A stretch of 64,000 bases of DNA from Porticoccaceae bacterium (GCA_902562425.1 CACETF010000009.1:1-64000); one strand, 5' to 3'; positions 9,946 to 19,747 are shown, counted from the stretch's first letter. Numbers and translations are program-made. Notes: generated by a model from the letters alone, not told the origin.

Positions 9946-10539
9946 ATGGAGAGCCCACTTTTTAGTCAACTTATACAAAGTTTGTGTTGCCTACCTGGGG
10001 TAGGAAAAAAGTCGGCGCAGCGGATGGCTTTGTTCTTGATTGAGAGAGACAAAATATCGGCAAAGCGCTTGGTAGAGGTTCTTGCTGAGTCAATTGAAAA
10101 GATTGATAGATGCATTCGCTGCAGAAATTTGACGGAGGACCGGTTGTGCGCTGTCTGCGGAAGCGAGCGGTCAAAAAAAGGTTTATTGTGCGTTGTTGAG
10201 ACGCCAGCTGATCTTTTGGCGATTGAGCAGGCAAACTGCTTTTTCGGGACCTATTTCGTCCTTCACGGACATCTCTCGCCGATCGATGGTATTGGACCAG
10301 AGGAGCTGGGTTTTGATGAGCTCTTCAAACAACTTCATGATGATGATCTAACAGAGGTAATTCTAGCAACAAATTTGACCCTTGAGGGGGAAACAACGGC
10401 TCAATTTATCGCCGACAAGTCTCGGGTCTTAGGGAAAAAGGTATCCAGAATTGCCTATGGTGTGCCTATGGGTGGAGAATTGGAGTATGTGGATGGCGGA
10501 ACTTTAAGTCTTGCGTTAGATCGACGTAAAATTATCTAG
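9946..10539 (+). CDS. recR: Recombination mediator RecR
   Basis: Acts with RecF and RecO to load RecA onto SSB-coated single-stranded gaps. The 197-residue protein shows the helix-hairpin-helix LPGVGKKSAQRMALF (16-30), a four-cysteine zinc finger (Cys56, Cys59, Cys68, Cys71), and a Toprim domain beginning LLCVVETPADLLAIE. The C-terminal Walker-like block TLEGETTAQFIA and GVPMGGELEYVDGGTL follow. It is the third gene of the dnaX-ybaB-recR unit, and rnd begins one base after its stop. Confidence 0.98.
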   Translation: MESPLFSQLIQSLCCLPGVGKKSAQRMALFLIERDKISAKRLVEVLAESIEKIDRCIRCRNLTEDRLCAVCGSERSKKGLLCVVETPADLLAIEQANCFFGTYFVLHGHLSPIDGIGPEELGFDELFKQLHDDDLTEVILATNLTLEGETTAQFIADKSRVLGKKVSRIAYGVPMGGELEYVDGGTLSLALDRRKII

Positions 10540-10540
10540 A

Positions 10541-11647
10541 ATGGTTTTTTGGATAGATGATTACATTTCGTTGAAAAATTGTACGCAGAAATTAGCGGAC
10601 AATAAAACATTGTGTCTTGACACCGAGTTTATGAGGTCGCATACCTTTTACCCGCAGTTAGCGCTCATACAAATTCACAACGGTGAGCACTGCTGGCTGA
10701 TAGATGCGCCGAATATCGATGATTTAACGCCGCTGAAGCGACTATTCGAAAATCCAGAATGTACACTGGTCATGCATGCATGTGCTGAAGACCTTGAGGT
10801 TTTGAGATATACCGCTAAGATATTTCCAAAGAAGATTTTTGATACACAAATCGCAGCTAGCTTGGTAAATATAGGATTTTCAATTAGTTATGCAGGACTT
10901 TTAGAAACTTTAACAGGTATAAAGTTGACCAAATCGGTCACTCGTTCCAATTGGTTGGCTAGGCCTCTTTCAGACGAGCAAATAAAATATGCAGAAGATG
11001 ATGTTGCATATTTAGAGCGACTATATAAGATACTATGTTGTAAATTAAGTACTTATGGGCGCTGGTCTTGGTTAGAAGATGAAATTAGCATGACGATCGA
11101 GAACGTTGAAGCGCGAGACAGTTTAGAGTTTTATTTTGGGCGCTTTAAAGGTAGACATCGTCTAGACTCAAGATCGCTGAGCGTGTTAAAGCGTCTCAGT
11201 TGTTGGCGGGAGAGGACGGCGAGAGCAAAGAACACGCCGCGACAGCGAATCATATCTGATGCAATACTGTTCAAGCTTGCAGCTAATCTTCCAAAAAGTT
11301 ACTCAGATTTATTTGCTTTAAAAGAACTACATCCAAAAGAAATTCGAGTTTTCGGGAACACTGTAATTTCCGAAATTCAAAAAAGTTATGATGATCCGGA
11401 AGTTGCATCGATACCAAGCCTTTTAAATAACTCTGGTAATACTCTTGTAAAGAGCCTTCACCAGTGTCTCACCGATTTTGGAGAGTTACGACAAATTCCG
11501 GTTGAAGTATTAGTATCAAAGAAAGAACTGGAAGTTATTGTAAGGAGTGCATTAAGTGGAAATATAAGATGGCCATCCCGATTGTTAAAGGGTTGGCGTG
11601 TAGATATCGTAAAGCCTATAATTTCTAGGTTTATCTCAAATATTTAA
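10541..11647 (+). CDS. rnd: Ribonuclease D
   Basis: A 3'-to-5' exoribonuclease that trims tRNA precursors and other structured RNAs. The DEDDy catalytic residues are visible: Asp and Glu in CLDTEFMR (~26-33), Asp in ACAEDLEVLR, and Tyr plus Asp in YAEDDVAYL. A central HRDC domain follows (VLKRLSCWRERTARAKNTP), with a weaker second helical repeat behind it. At 368 residues it has normal length. It starts with ATG one base after recR, so it is probably in the same operon. Confidence 0.95.
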   Translation: MVFWIDDYISLKNCTQKLADNKTLCLDTEFMRSHTFYPQLALIQIHNGEHCWLIDAPNIDDLTPLKRLFENPECTLVMHACAEDLEVLRYTAKIFPKKIFDTQIAASLVNIGFSISYAGLLETLTGIKLTKSVTRSNWLARPLSDEQIKYAEDDVAYLERLYKILCCKLSTYGRWSWLEDEISMTIENVEARDSLEFYFGRFKGRHRLDSRSLSVLKRLSCWRERTARAKNTPRQRIISDAILFKLAANLPKSYSDLFALKELHPKEIRVFGNTVISEIQKSYDDPEVASIPSLLNNSGNTLVKSLHQCLTDFGELRQIPVEVLVSKKELEVIVRSALSGNIRWPSRLLKGWRVDIVKPIISRFISNI

Positions 11648-11680
11648 TAACATTGTCTTTGGCTGAAGGGATTTGCTGAA

Positions 11681-12133
11681 ATGGCTAGCAGTATATATGA
11701 GGAGCGATTTTGGCAAAAAAAATGTCTGGAGGAGATGACAGAAACTGAGTGGGAGCTACTTTGCGATCGTTGCGGCAAGTGCTGTTTAGTAAAACTTGAA
11801 GATGCGGATACTGAGCAAATTTATTTTACGGATGTGGCTTGCAAATTTATGGATCAGACAACATGTCAGTGTTCCGATTATAATAATCGCAGTAAAGTTA
11901 AGGACTGCGTTAAACTAGATCCCGGAAATATAATGGAGTTAAGCTGGCTGCCATCTAGTTGTTCATATAAGTTGGTTGCGAATGGTGTGGACTTACCGAG
12001 TTGGCATCATCTCATCAGTGGGTCTGAGTATTTTATTCATTCCAGTGGAGCCTCTATAAAGGGAAGAGTAATCTCTGAGCAGTGCGTTAAAGATCACGAT
12101 TTGGAAGATCATATTATTCGTTGGGTGGATTAG
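11681..12133 (+). CDS. ycgN: YcgN family CxxCxxCC protein (UPF0260)
   Basis: A 150-residue cytoplasmic protein of the YkgJ/YcgN cysteine-cluster group. The hallmark CDRCGKCC lies near residues 28-35 and further cysteines in CKFMDQTTCQC, consistent with binding a metal or Fe-S centre. FWQKKCLEEMTETEWELLC and the WLPSSCSYKLVANGVDLPSWH block closely resemble the E. coli protein as I remember it. Its biochemical role is unknown. It follows rnd and overlaps or nearly touches the next membrane-protein gene. Confidence 0.93.
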   Translation: MASSIYEERFWQKKCLEEMTETEWELLCDRCGKCCLVKLEDADTEQIYFTDVACKFMDQTTCQCSDYNNRSKVKDCVKLDPGNIMELSWLPSSCSYKLVANGVDLPSWHHLISGSEYFIHSSGASIKGRVISEQCVKDHDLEDHIIRWVD

Positions 12134-12135
12134 CA

Positions 12136-12528
12136 GTGTATTCAGCCGAAAATTATTTCTGGGGATGGATTTCTTATTCATTCGGTGTGCTTTGTTTGCT
12201 ATTCTGCGTCTGGTATATAATAAGCGGGTTTAGGAGTTCAGCTCTGCGACAAAGTATTTTGCTTGTCGCTACTGTATTTTTTATGACTCCAGTGACTGCA
12301 TATTACGATGACTTTCATTTGGCTCCCGCTTTTTTCGTGAGTTTATATGAAGGTTTATTGCTGGATTCAGGGTTTCAGAGAGGGCTTGCTCCAATTTTGG
12401 CGATGGTAATAATAACTTTAAGTTTTTATGGCTCGGCAAGAGTTTTGTGGGGCAAACTGAAAAGACCACCTCCAGTCAGGGTGCGACCTGCATTTTCTTC
12501 AGATAAACGTCGTCGATCAAATATGTAA
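12136..12528 (+). CDS. Hypothetical small inner-membrane protein
   Basis: I do not recognise the family. The protein has about 130 residues and three hydrophobic segments: WISYSFGVLCLLFCVWYII, QSILLVATVFFMTPVTA and GLAPILAMVIITLSFYG. The tail is short, basic and Pro/Arg-rich (KRPPPVRVRPAFSSDKRRR), predicted cytoplasmic. I prefer the GTG start at 12136, two bases after the ycgN stop, because GGGTGG lies seven bases upstream; a TTG at 12121 would overlap ycgN by 13 bases. It is probably co-transcribed with ycgN. A small uncharacterised membrane protein next to ycgN also occurs in Pseudomonas as I remember it, so it is likely real. Confidence 0.75.
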   Translation: MYSAENYFWGWISYSFGVLCLLFCVWYIISGFRSSALRQSILLVATVFFMTPVTAYYDDFHLAPAFFVSLYEGLLLDSGFQRGLAPILAMVIITLSFYGSARVLWGKLKRPPPVRVRPAFSSDKRRRSNM

Positions 12529-12649
12529 ATTGCGGGATTTTTCTTAAAAGCTTTAGTGCAGCGTCGGCTGTTGTAGTTGATCGACTTTTCGTGTAAGAGC
12601 CCAGAAAATTTTATTATAATGCTGAATTAAAGCATGGAAACTAAAGAAT

Positions 12650-13495
12650 ATGAAATTCACCGGTACAGAAAACTATGTTGCTACAGAAGAACTTCAACTT
12701 GCGGTAAATGCTGCGGTTAGCCTTGAACGCCCTTTACTTATAAAGGGGGAGCCGGGAACTGGAAAGACAATGCTTGCGGAAGAGGTGTCAAAGGCTTTAG
12801 GGAAGAAAATGCTATCGTGGCACATAAAATCAACAACCAAAGCACAACAGGGACTTTATGAGTATGATGCTGTTTCAAGGTTACGAGACTCACAGCTTGG
12901 AGACGAAAAAGTGCGTGATATTGCTAACTATATTGAAAAAGGAAAGCTCTGGGAAGCGTTTACATCGCAAGAGCAAGTTGTTTTATTGATTGATGAAATA
13001 GACAAGGCAGATATAGAGTTCCCGAATGACCTACTTTTAGAGCTGGATAGAATGGAATTCTATGTTTATGAGACTGGGCAGACGATCCGAGCAGTACAAA
13101 GGCCTATTGTGATTATTACCAGCAATAATGAAAAAGAATTGCCCGACGCTTTTTTGAGGCGATGTTTTTTTCATTTTATAAATTTTCCTGATAGATCCAC
13201 AATGAAACGGATTGTCGACGTACATTTTCCCAATATAAAAAAGAAACTCGTCGATACGGCGCTAGAAATATTTTTTGACATAAGAAAAGTGCCTGGTCTT
13301 AAAAAGAAGCCCTCTACCTCAGAGCTTGTCGACTGGTTAAAACTTATAATGTCTGACGATATTCCAGAGGATATTCTAACAAATCGAGATCCAACTAAAG
13401 CAATACCGCCACTTTATGGAGCCCTTTTGAAAAATGAACAAGACGTGCATCTATTAGAAAGATTGGCATTTATGACAAGGCGAGAGATGAGATAA
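12650..13495 (+). CDS. MoxR-family AAA+ ATPase
   Basis: A 281-residue AAA+ ATPase of the MoxR group, chaperones that typically act with a VWA-domain protein to insert metals or remodel complexes. Walker A GEPGTGKT lies at 33-40, Walker B LLIDEIDKAD follows, and sensor 1 is IVIITSNNEKELPDAFLRR. The neighbour, starting nine bases after its stop, is a VWA protein, so the two form a MoxR/CoxE-like pair. Their client is not evident from the window; no CO dehydrogenase or methanol dehydrogenase gene is nearby. The upstream gap of 120 bases could hold its promoter. Confidence 0.93.
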   Translation: MKFTGTENYVATEELQLAVNAAVSLERPLLIKGEPGTGKTMLAEEVSKALGKKMLSWHIKSTTKAQQGLYEYDAVSRLRDSQLGDEKVRDIANYIEKGKLWEAFTSQEQVVLLIDEIDKADIEFPNDLLLELDRMEFYVYETGQTIRAVQRPIVIITSNNEKELPDAFLRRCFFHFINFPDRSTMKRIVDVHFPNIKKKLVDTALEIFFDIRKVPGLKKKPSTSELVDWLKLIMSDDIPEDILTNRDPTKAIPPLYGALLKNEQDVHLLERLAFMTRREMR

Positions 13496-13503
13496 TATAA
13501 ATT

Positions 13504-14679
13504 ATGCTTGTCAATTTTTTCAATGTAGTTAAGCGTTCTGGAATACCAGTCTCGATTAAAGAGTATTTAGATCTGATTAATGCAATGGATAAAAATCTCT
13601 CGATGGGATCGACTGATGAATTTTACTTACTCGCAAGGCTTTGTATGGTGAAAGATGAACGATATTTTGACCGTTTTGACAAGGTATTTGGGGCCTACTT
13701 TAAGAATTTGCAAAATATAGATCAAATCTTAGAACTTATTATTCCTGAGGAATGGTTGAGAAAAAAATTCGAAAAACACTTTACAGACGAAGAGAAAGCG
13801 AAAATTCAGAGTCTCGGGGGGTTAGAAAGGCTTTTACACGAATTTAAAAAACGTTTAGAGGAGCAGTCAGAACGGCACCAAGGGGGCAACAAATGGATTG
13901 GGACTGGCGGGACTTCTCCATTCGGACATGGAGGATATAATCCTGAGGGGATTCGGATTGGAGGACCTGGGGGATCAGGTAGTGCAGTTAAGGTTTGGGA
14001 TGAGCGCCAATATCGAGATTTAGACGATTCTGTAGAGATTGGTACCAGAAATATAAAGATTGCACTTCGGAGGCTACGAAAATTTGCTCGTGAGGGAGCC
14101 GCTGACTTTTTGGACCTTGGCGACACTATTCGAAGTACTGCTCGAAACGCCGGAGTGCTCGATTTGAAGATGGTTCCTGAACGACGTAATTCAGTCAAAG
14201 TTCTTATTTTTTTTGATATTGGTGGGTCAATGGATCCTTTTGTGACGCTCTGTGAGGAGCTGTTTTCCGCTGCAAAGACTGAATTCAAACATATGGAATA
14301 TTTTTATTTTCATAATTGTCTATATGATTATGTTTGGAAGGAGAATCGAAGGCGCAGAGATCAACAAATAAAAACTCACGATCTTTTGAATAAGTACACC
14401 TCTGATTACAAAGTTATCTTTGTAGGAGATGCATCCATGGCTCCTTATGAGATAAGTAGTCCCGGTGGCAGTGTTGAGTATCAAAATGAAGAGTCTGGGA
14501 AGGTATGGATGCAAAGAGTTGTAAGCTCATTTAATAAACTCATATGGATTAACCCCGTAGAGGAAAGCTATTGGGGCTATACGCCGTCAATATCTATGGT
14601 ACGCGGAATAGTTGAAGACAGAATGTATCCTTTAACACTGGACGGACTTGAACGTGGGATGGAAGAATTATCTCGTTGA
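13504..14679 (+). CDS. VWA domain protein, CoxE-like partner of MoxR
   Basis: A 391-residue cytoplasmic protein. The N-terminal half is helical and basic, with a Gly-rich linker (GTGGTSPFGHGGYNPEG, ~137-153). A von Willebrand A domain starts near residue 232 (VKVLIFFDIGGSMD). Its metal-adhesion motif reads Asp238-Ile-Gly-Gly-Ser242, with Gly in place of the first Ser of canonical DxSxS. A second Asp is in KVIFVGDASMAPYE. CoxE-type proteins act with MoxR ATPases in maturation of other enzymes. The gene follows the MoxR gene by nine bases, and its 3' end faces nhaB tail-to-tail, with 79 bases between and no clear terminator. Confidence 0.9.
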   Translation: MLVNFFNVVKRSGIPVSIKEYLDLINAMDKNLSMGSTDEFYLLARLCMVKDERYFDRFDKVFGAYFKNLQNIDQILELIIPEEWLRKKFEKHFTDEEKAKIQSLGGLERLLHEFKKRLEEQSERHQGGNKWIGTGGTSPFGHGGYNPEGIRIGGPGGSGSAVKVWDERQYRDLDDSVEIGTRNIKIALRRLRKFAREGAADFLDLGDTIRSTARNAGVLDLKMVPERRNSVKVLIFFDIGGSMDPFVTLCEELFSAAKTEFKHMEYFYFHNCLYDYVWKENRRRRDQQIKTHDLLNKYTSDYKVIFVGDASMAPYEISSPGGSVEYQNEESGKVWMQRVVSSFNKLIWINPVEESYWGYTPSISMVRGIVEDRMYPLTLDGLERGMEELSR

Positions 14680-14758
14680 TTCCAGTAGCGGGTATGTTCG
14701 TGAATCACAACTCCTAAAATTGTTATGCAAGGCAGAAGCAGTTCATGCTGTCATTTAT

Positions 14759-16264
14759 TTAGATAAGATAAAATACTGCTGTGAATCCAACTATCGTGAG
14801 AACTATAGTGTAGGGAAGTGCCATTATGACCATTCTCATATATGAGAGTTGTATCAATGGAGCTAGCGCCGATGTCAACAAAAATAAGAATGCAGCCTGC
14901 CCGTTTGGAGTTGCGACACTTGGAAGATTAGTTCCAGTATTTATTGCAACGGTGAGCTTATCGAAATGTTCTCTGGTTATTCCTCCAGAATCAAGCACGG
15001 CCTTAACCTCGTTGATATAAACCGTAGCCACAAACACGTTATCACTTATCATAGATAAAATCCCATTTGCCAAGAAAAACATGCCCGGCTGAATACTCTC
15101 ATCCATCGAAAGAACAACTGATATTACTGGTGAAAAAAGATGTTGCTCATGAATGACCGCGACAATCGCAAAAAATACGACTAGGAGCGCAGTAAATGGA
15201 AGTGCTTCCTCAAATGCATGGCCGATCTTATGCTCATCTATGACACCATTAAATGCTGTGAGGAGCACAATAATCATCAGTCCAATAAGCCCCACAGGAG
15301 CAATATGCAATGCCAAAGAAAATACTAGTATGACAGCAACTGTGACTTGAACTATAAGTGCAGCCACATCTTTTTGGGTCCGGTTTGCTTGGTCCTGCGC
15401 ATTAAAGTTTTCCAGCACTAACCTAACTTCTTGTGGGAGTTGTGCGCCATATCCCAAAATGCCGATCTTTTCAATTACCACGCATGTCACTAGGCCGCAG
15501 ACCAAAACAGGCATCGTTACTGGAGACATAATCCAGAAAAATGTCATAAAATCCCAACCAGCCTTCTCAGCAATCAAAAGGTTTTGTGGTTCACCCACCA
15601 CCGTACACACCCCGCCCAAGGCGGTGCCCACTGCACCATGCATTATTAAACTCCTCAAAAACGCGCTAAATTGATCTAACGTCTCTCGGTTTTTAGTGAG
15701 TACTTGTTCATCATCGGTGTGGTCATGGTCATGTGAATTAATACCTTTGCCACTGGCCACACGGTGATATACGGTGTAGAAGCCTACTGCGACGGAAATC
15801 AGAACTGCCGTGACTGTCAGGGCATCAAGGAATGCGGAAAGAAAGGCACCGGCAAAACTAAAAAGAAGTGATAGCACAATTTTTGACCTGATCGTAAGTA
15901 AAATCTTCGTAAATACGAATAGCAACATATCCCTCATAAAGTATATTCCTGCTACCATAAACATTAGGAGTAGGATTACCTGGAAATTTGAGACTGCTTC
16001 TTTGTAGACGCTGTCGGGGGACGCTAACCCGAGTGCTATTGCTTCAATTGCCAGAAGCCCGCCCGGCTGAAGCGGATAGCATTTTAATGCCATGGCAAGG
16101 GTAAATATAAACTCCCCTATCAAGAGCCACCCTGTGACAAAAGGGCCCAAAAGGTAGAACGCAATGGGATTTATTATCAGAAAACCGATTACTGCTTTTT
16201 GATACCATTCAGGAGAGTCGCCTAAAAAATTATGAGCAAATGCAGATGAGAGAGAGGAGTTCAT
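14759..16264 (-). CDS. nhaB: Na+/H+ antiporter NhaB
   Basis: An electrogenic sodium/proton antiporter of 501 residues with about a dozen hydrophobic segments. N-terminal [18 protein letters not shown] and the blocks [26 protein letters not shown] and [14 protein letters not shown] are characteristic of NhaB rather than NhaA or NhaD. A His/Asp-rich cytoplasmic loop ([11 protein letters not shown]) lies near residue 177. It supports Na+ extrusion and pH homeostasis, as expected for a marine bacterium. AAGG ahead of the ATG is the ribosome binding site. nudC lies divergently upstream, as in Pseudomonas as I remember it. Confidence 0.97.
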   Translation of the reverse strand: MNSSLSSAFAHNFLGDSPEWYQKAVIGFLIINPIAFYLLGPFVTGWLLIGEFIFTLAMALKCYPLQPGGLLAIEAIALGLASPDSVYKEAVSNFQVILLLMFMVAGIYFMRDMLLFVFTKILLTIRSKIVLSLLFSFAGAFLSAFLDALTVTAVLISVAVGFYTVYHRVASGKGINSHDHDHTDDEQVLTKNRETLDQFSAFLRSLIMHGAVGTALGGVCTVVGEPQNLLIAEKAGWDFMTFFWIMSPVTMPVLVCGLVTCVVIEKIGILGYGAQLPQEVRLVLENFNAQDQANRTQKDVAALIVQVTVAVILVFSLALHIAPVGLIGLMIIVLLTAFNGVIDEHKIGHAFEEALPFTALLVVFFAIVAVIHEQHLFSPVISVVLSMDESIQPGMFFLANGILSMISDNVFVATVYINEVKAVLDSGGITREHFDKLTVAINTGTNLPSVATPNGQAAFLFLLTSALAPLIQLSYMRMVIMALPYTIVLTIVGFTAVFYLI

Positions 16265-16402
16265 TTCTTTACCTTGAATACCTTGTATGTTTTGAGAGGA
16301 AATAACAAGTCGAACCCTCTAAACTGTATCTAGTGATGTTTAAATTTGCAAGGCAGCAACAAACGTTTTTATTTTCGGAGCCTTATTTTGTTAAAAAAGC
16401 CA

Positions 16403-17245
16403 ATGAATGACCGTTTTAAAATAACTTTATCAGAGCGAAAGGGTGCTGAAAAAATAGTCATTGGCGTCGTCGATCGCTCTATTCTGGCTGGGAAGCATGA
16501 GTTTATTCTATCAGATGATGATCTTGAATTAGTGAAGAGTTTCTGTATTTCAACCATGTTTCTCGGTTCTTGGGGAGACTTTGACTGTGAGGTTTGGGAG
16601 TTACAAAGGGATGTATGTTTTTTGGATGGGTACTCTACGATTAATTTAAGAACATTACTCATATCATTAGATGAGGTACAATTTTCGATAATTTGTCGGG
16701 CGGTTCAGCTTCTAGAGTGGAAAAAAAGTCACATATACTGTGGTGTATGTGGTAATCCAACCGAAATTCAGGGTCATGAGAACATTTTGGCCTGCATTAG
16801 GTGTTCAAAACCGTATTATCCTCGAATTTCTCCATGTGTCATTGTTGTAGTGACCAAAGGCGATTATTGCCTGTTGGCACGTCAACTCAACTGGGCAGAT
16901 GGTCTTTTCAGTGCGGTTGCAGGTTTTATTGAGGCCGGTGAGAGTGCTGAGGATGCTATACACCGAGAAGTGTTCGAAGAGGTTGGAATCCATATTAGAA
17001 AGCCAGTATATATTGGCAGTCAGGCTTGGCCTTTTCCTGGTCAGTTGATGTTGGGTTTTATCGCAGAGGCTGCTTCAGAAATCATTACTGTGGATGGAAA
17101 AGAAATAAGTGAGGCACGATGGTGGCACTGTGATAACATGCCTCCCTCGGTTCCGCCTCCTTCAGTGCTCTCGGGATTGTTAATCGAGAGATTTCTGACT
17201 AATGCCAAGAGCACAGAGAACAGAAAAAATAGTGATATAATTTAA
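16403..17245 (+). CDS. nudC: NAD(H) pyrophosphatase / NAD-capped RNA hydrolase NudC
   Basis: Hydrolyses NAD(H) to NMN(H) plus AMP and removes NAD caps from RNA. A zinc ribbon (CGVCGNP and CIRCSKPYYPR) precedes the complete Nudix box GFIEAGESAEDAIHREVFEEVG, where the Glu residues of REVFEEVG bind metal. The SQPWPFPxS signature of NADH pyrophosphatases appears as SQAWPFPGQ, with Ala for Pro. I chose the ATG at 16403 (MNDRFKITLS, 280 residues); a TTG at 16346 would add 19 Phe/Arg-rich residues. Neither start has a strong Shine-Dalgarno. sohB follows 34 bases later. Confidence 0.93.
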   Translation: MNDRFKITLSERKGAEKIVIGVVDRSILAGKHEFILSDDDLELVKSFCISTMFLGSWGDFDCEVWELQRDVCFLDGYSTINLRTLLISLDEVQFSIICRAVQLLEWKKSHIYCGVCGNPTEIQGHENILACIRCSKPYYPRISPCVIVVVTKGDYCLLARQLNWADGLFSAVAGFIEAGESAEDAIHREVFEEVGIHIRKPVYIGSQAWPFPGQLMLGFIAEAASEIITVDGKEISEARWWHCDNMPPSVPPPSVLSGLLIERFLTNAKSTENRKNSDII

Positions 17246-17279
17246 GCCGCATATGGGCTGAGAACAACAGGAGACAGCT

Positions 17280-18344
17280 TTGGAATTTTTGTACGATTAT
17301 GGGTTATTTTTTGCCAAGTTAGCCACCTATGTCGTAATGCTCTTGGTCTTGCTTGCATTGATTGCGTCACTCCGTCACAAGAGAGAGGGATCCGCCAAGG
17401 GAGAGCTTATGGTCACTCGACTCAATGATCAGTATGACGACACCAGCCATGTAATGCATCTGGCGGTGCTAAATGATGCAGAAAGAAAGATAAAGGAAAA
17501 GAATCTACTGGATAAAAAAAAGCGTGAAAGAAAACAAGAAAAAAAAGTAGCAAAAGGTCATGTTTCTTCAGATTATGCTGCACGAAAACGCGTCTATGTA
17601 TTGAGCTTTGAGGGTAATATTAATGCATCTGCTGTAGCTAACCTTCGAGAGGAGATAACTGCAGTGCTCACAACTGCTACAAGTTCGGATGAGGTATTAC
17701 TTCGTTTAGAAAGTGCGGGAGGAATGGTCCATAGCTATGGATTAGCGGCCAGTCAACTGGATCGACTACGTAAAAAAAATATTCCCATTACCGTTAGTGT
17801 GGACAAAGTTGCGGCTAGTGGGGGTTATATGATGGCGTGTGTAGGCGATTACATTATAGCAGCTCCATTCGCTGTCTTGGGCTCGATTGGAGTAGTTGCT
17901 CAATTACCAAATTTTAATCGCGTACTAAAACATAATAAGATTGATTTTGAATTACTGACAGCGGGAGAATATAAGCGTACGTTAACGCTGTTTGGAGAAA
18001 ATACCCAAAAAGGGAGAGAAAAATTTGTTAACGAGCTTGAAGAAACACATCAACTTTTCAAACAATATGTTAGTGAGCGGCGAGAGAGGATTGACATTGA
18101 CCAAATTGCCACTGGTGAAGTTTGGTATGGAAGTAGGGCCCTAGAGTTGGGATTAGTCGACGATTTGAAAACGAGTGATGAGTATGTAGTTTCGTTAATG
18201 GACAAAGCTGACGTTCTCGACGTCAAATATATTCTCAATAAAACAATAATAGAGCGACTAGGTATATCTGTAGAGAGCGCAATAGATGCTCTTTTTGTCA
18301 AATGGTGGCAAAGACTAACTGGCAATTCGCGTACCCTGCATTGA
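17280..18344 (+). CDS. sohB: Inner-membrane peptidase SohB (S49 family)
   Basis: A 354-residue signal-peptide-peptidase-like protease. An N-terminal membrane segment (residues ~10-31, LATYVVMLLVLLALIASL) is followed by a charged Lys/Glu-rich stretch (66-94) and the S49 domain. Ser180 in VAASGGYMMACVGD is the nucleophile and Lys232 in GEYKRTLTLFG the general base. The start is TTG with AGGAG six bases upstream. The C-terminal KxxK-rich end of the E. coli protein is not obvious here. It follows nudC and ends 17 bases before the convergent antiporter gene. Confidence 0.95.
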   Translation: MEFLYDYGLFFAKLATYVVMLLVLLALIASLRHKREGSAKGELMVTRLNDQYDDTSHVMHLAVLNDAERKIKEKNLLDKKKRERKQEKKVAKGHVSSDYAARKRVYVLSFEGNINASAVANLREEITAVLTTATSSDEVLLRLESAGGMVHSYGLAASQLDRLRKKNIPITVSVDKVAASGGYMMACVGDYIIAAPFAVLGSIGVVAQLPNFNRVLKHNKIDFELLTAGEYKRTLTLFGENTQKGREKFVNELEETHQLFKQYVSERRERIDIDQIATGEVWYGSRALELGLVDDLKTSDEYVVSLMDKADVLDVKYILNKTIIERLGISVESAIDALFVKWWQRLTGNSRTLH

Positions 18345-18360
18345 GTGAACACAGAATAAC

Positions 18361-19518
18361 TCAGTCTCGCCGTAGTCTCTCATCTGAGGCGATGGGGGTC
18401 GGAAATTTGAACACTACAATATAACTCGAGAAGACGAAGGTCATGATCGCTACTGCTTGAATAAGGTGTGATGCCTCGGTTCCAATAAGGTTGTTATTAA
18501 ATGCCATGTAGGCGATCAACAATGAAAATTCACTGTTCTGCCCCAATCTAAATCCAATGTCCCAAGCCAAAGATGGAGATTCGCTCTGTGAACGTAAAAG
18601 ATAGAAATATGTCAGTGGCTTGATTGCGAGTACGATGCAAGTGAAAAATATAACTGCTAAACCTATATCCGGAATGAGGTTTATATTGAATCCGCTCCCT
18701 AGAGAGAAAAAGAATAAAATCAAAAAGAAGTCGCGTAAGGGCTTTAGGCTCAGAGCAATATGTTTTGAAAGGGGGCACGTGGCTATGGAGATACCGGCAA
18801 TAAATGCTCCAATTTCTCTCGATAAACCAATTTGAGCGGCAGCTTCAGAGGTTCCCAGACACCACCCTATTGCGATCAGAAAAATATACTCGCCGATTTG
18901 CTCAAACCTTGTGAATATGGGTAGTAGTAAAAAGCGAACAATTGCAAATGCACCAAAAATTAGGAGAGGCAAGGCCATAAAGGTAAGTGTAAGCTCTCTT
19001 AGATTTACGTTGCCTGACATTAATAGAAGCAACACAATAATCGCCAGAAAGTCTTGCATAAGCAACATTCCTACCATTAACTCTCCAGAATGCTTATGGT
19101 GAAGCACCGTGGTGGGTAGTAGTTTTATTCCAATGATCGTGCTTGAAAAGATCATTGAGACTCCAATAATCAGGTTCTCTAGTTGTGAGAAACCAAAAAT
19201 ATGTCCCAAAGAATATCCGGTAATGCCAAAAATAATTGAGCTGATTATTGTCGATTGAGTAGCTTGGCGTAACACTTTAACAAGTGCTTTTGGCTGCATA
19301 TCAAGACCCAAGAGAAATAAAAGGAAGATTATTCCGATTTCAGAAATTGAAGATATAGTCTCGATATCGGTTACCCATTGAAGTGAGTAAGGCCCAATTA
19401 AAACCCCAAGTGCAATGTACGCGATGATAAGCGGTTGGCGACTAAAAAGCGCAAAGGTTGCAAGTATCGCGGCACCGCTGAAGATAAAAAAGAATAGTTG
19501 ATTTAGACTTTCATGCAT
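18361..19518 (-). CDS. CPA2-family cation/proton antiporter (KefB-like, no RCK domain)
   Basis: A 385-residue membrane protein with about ten to twelve hydrophobic segments. Family features are PLIIAYIALGVLIGPYSLQW, the LLFLLGLDM motif, FSSTIIGIKLLP, LLMQDFLAIIVLLLL and LSREIGAFIAGI. It exchanges monovalent cations, most likely Na+ or K+, for protons. It ends shortly after the last membrane segment, with no cytoplasmic TrkA-N/RCK domain, unlike full-length KefB and KefC (~600 residues). Ion specificity cannot be read from sequence. It is a single-gene unit, convergent with sohB and divergent from the 42-residue protein and nadA. Confidence 0.92.
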   Translation of the reverse strand: MHESLNQLFFFIFSGAAILATFALFSRQPLIIAYIALGVLIGPYSLQWVTDIETISSISEIGIIFLLFLLGLDMQPKALVKVLRQATQSTIISSIIFGITGYSLGHIFGFSQLENLIIGVSMIFSSTIIGIKLLPTTVLHHKHSGELMVGMLLMQDFLAIIVLLLLMSGNVNLRELTLTFMALPLLIFGAFAIVRFLLLPIFTRFEQIGEYIFLIAIGWCLGTSEAAAQIGLSREIGAFIAGISIATCPLSKHIALSLKPLRDFFLILFFFSLGSGFNINLIPDIGLAVIFFTCIVLAIKPLTYFYLLRSQSESPSLAWDIGFRLGQNSEFSLLIAYMAFNNNLIGTEASHLIQAVAIMTFVFSSYIVVFKFPTPIASDERLRRD

Positions 19519-19747
19519 TAATACTTATTTCTCGAACCTAATTTCACTAAGATATAGATTAACAGAGGTTCACTAAAAGAGCGGTCGAATATCTTTGATT
19601 CATAGTAATAGCCAAATCTTTGCAAGACAATGATCTAAACGTGCTTGCTTTCAAGTAAACTAAAAGCATCGGTTTAGGTCAAAACGGCGCGACACTAGTG
19701 ATCGGGATTGCTAGTATACACAATGTAGTAAGAAGAGAAAAAGTGCA

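Noticed and set aside
13806-14288. Long 160-codon leftward frame inside the VWA gene
   Set aside because: Ser/Pro/Arg-rich translation typical of an antisense shadow of a Gly-rich coding region.
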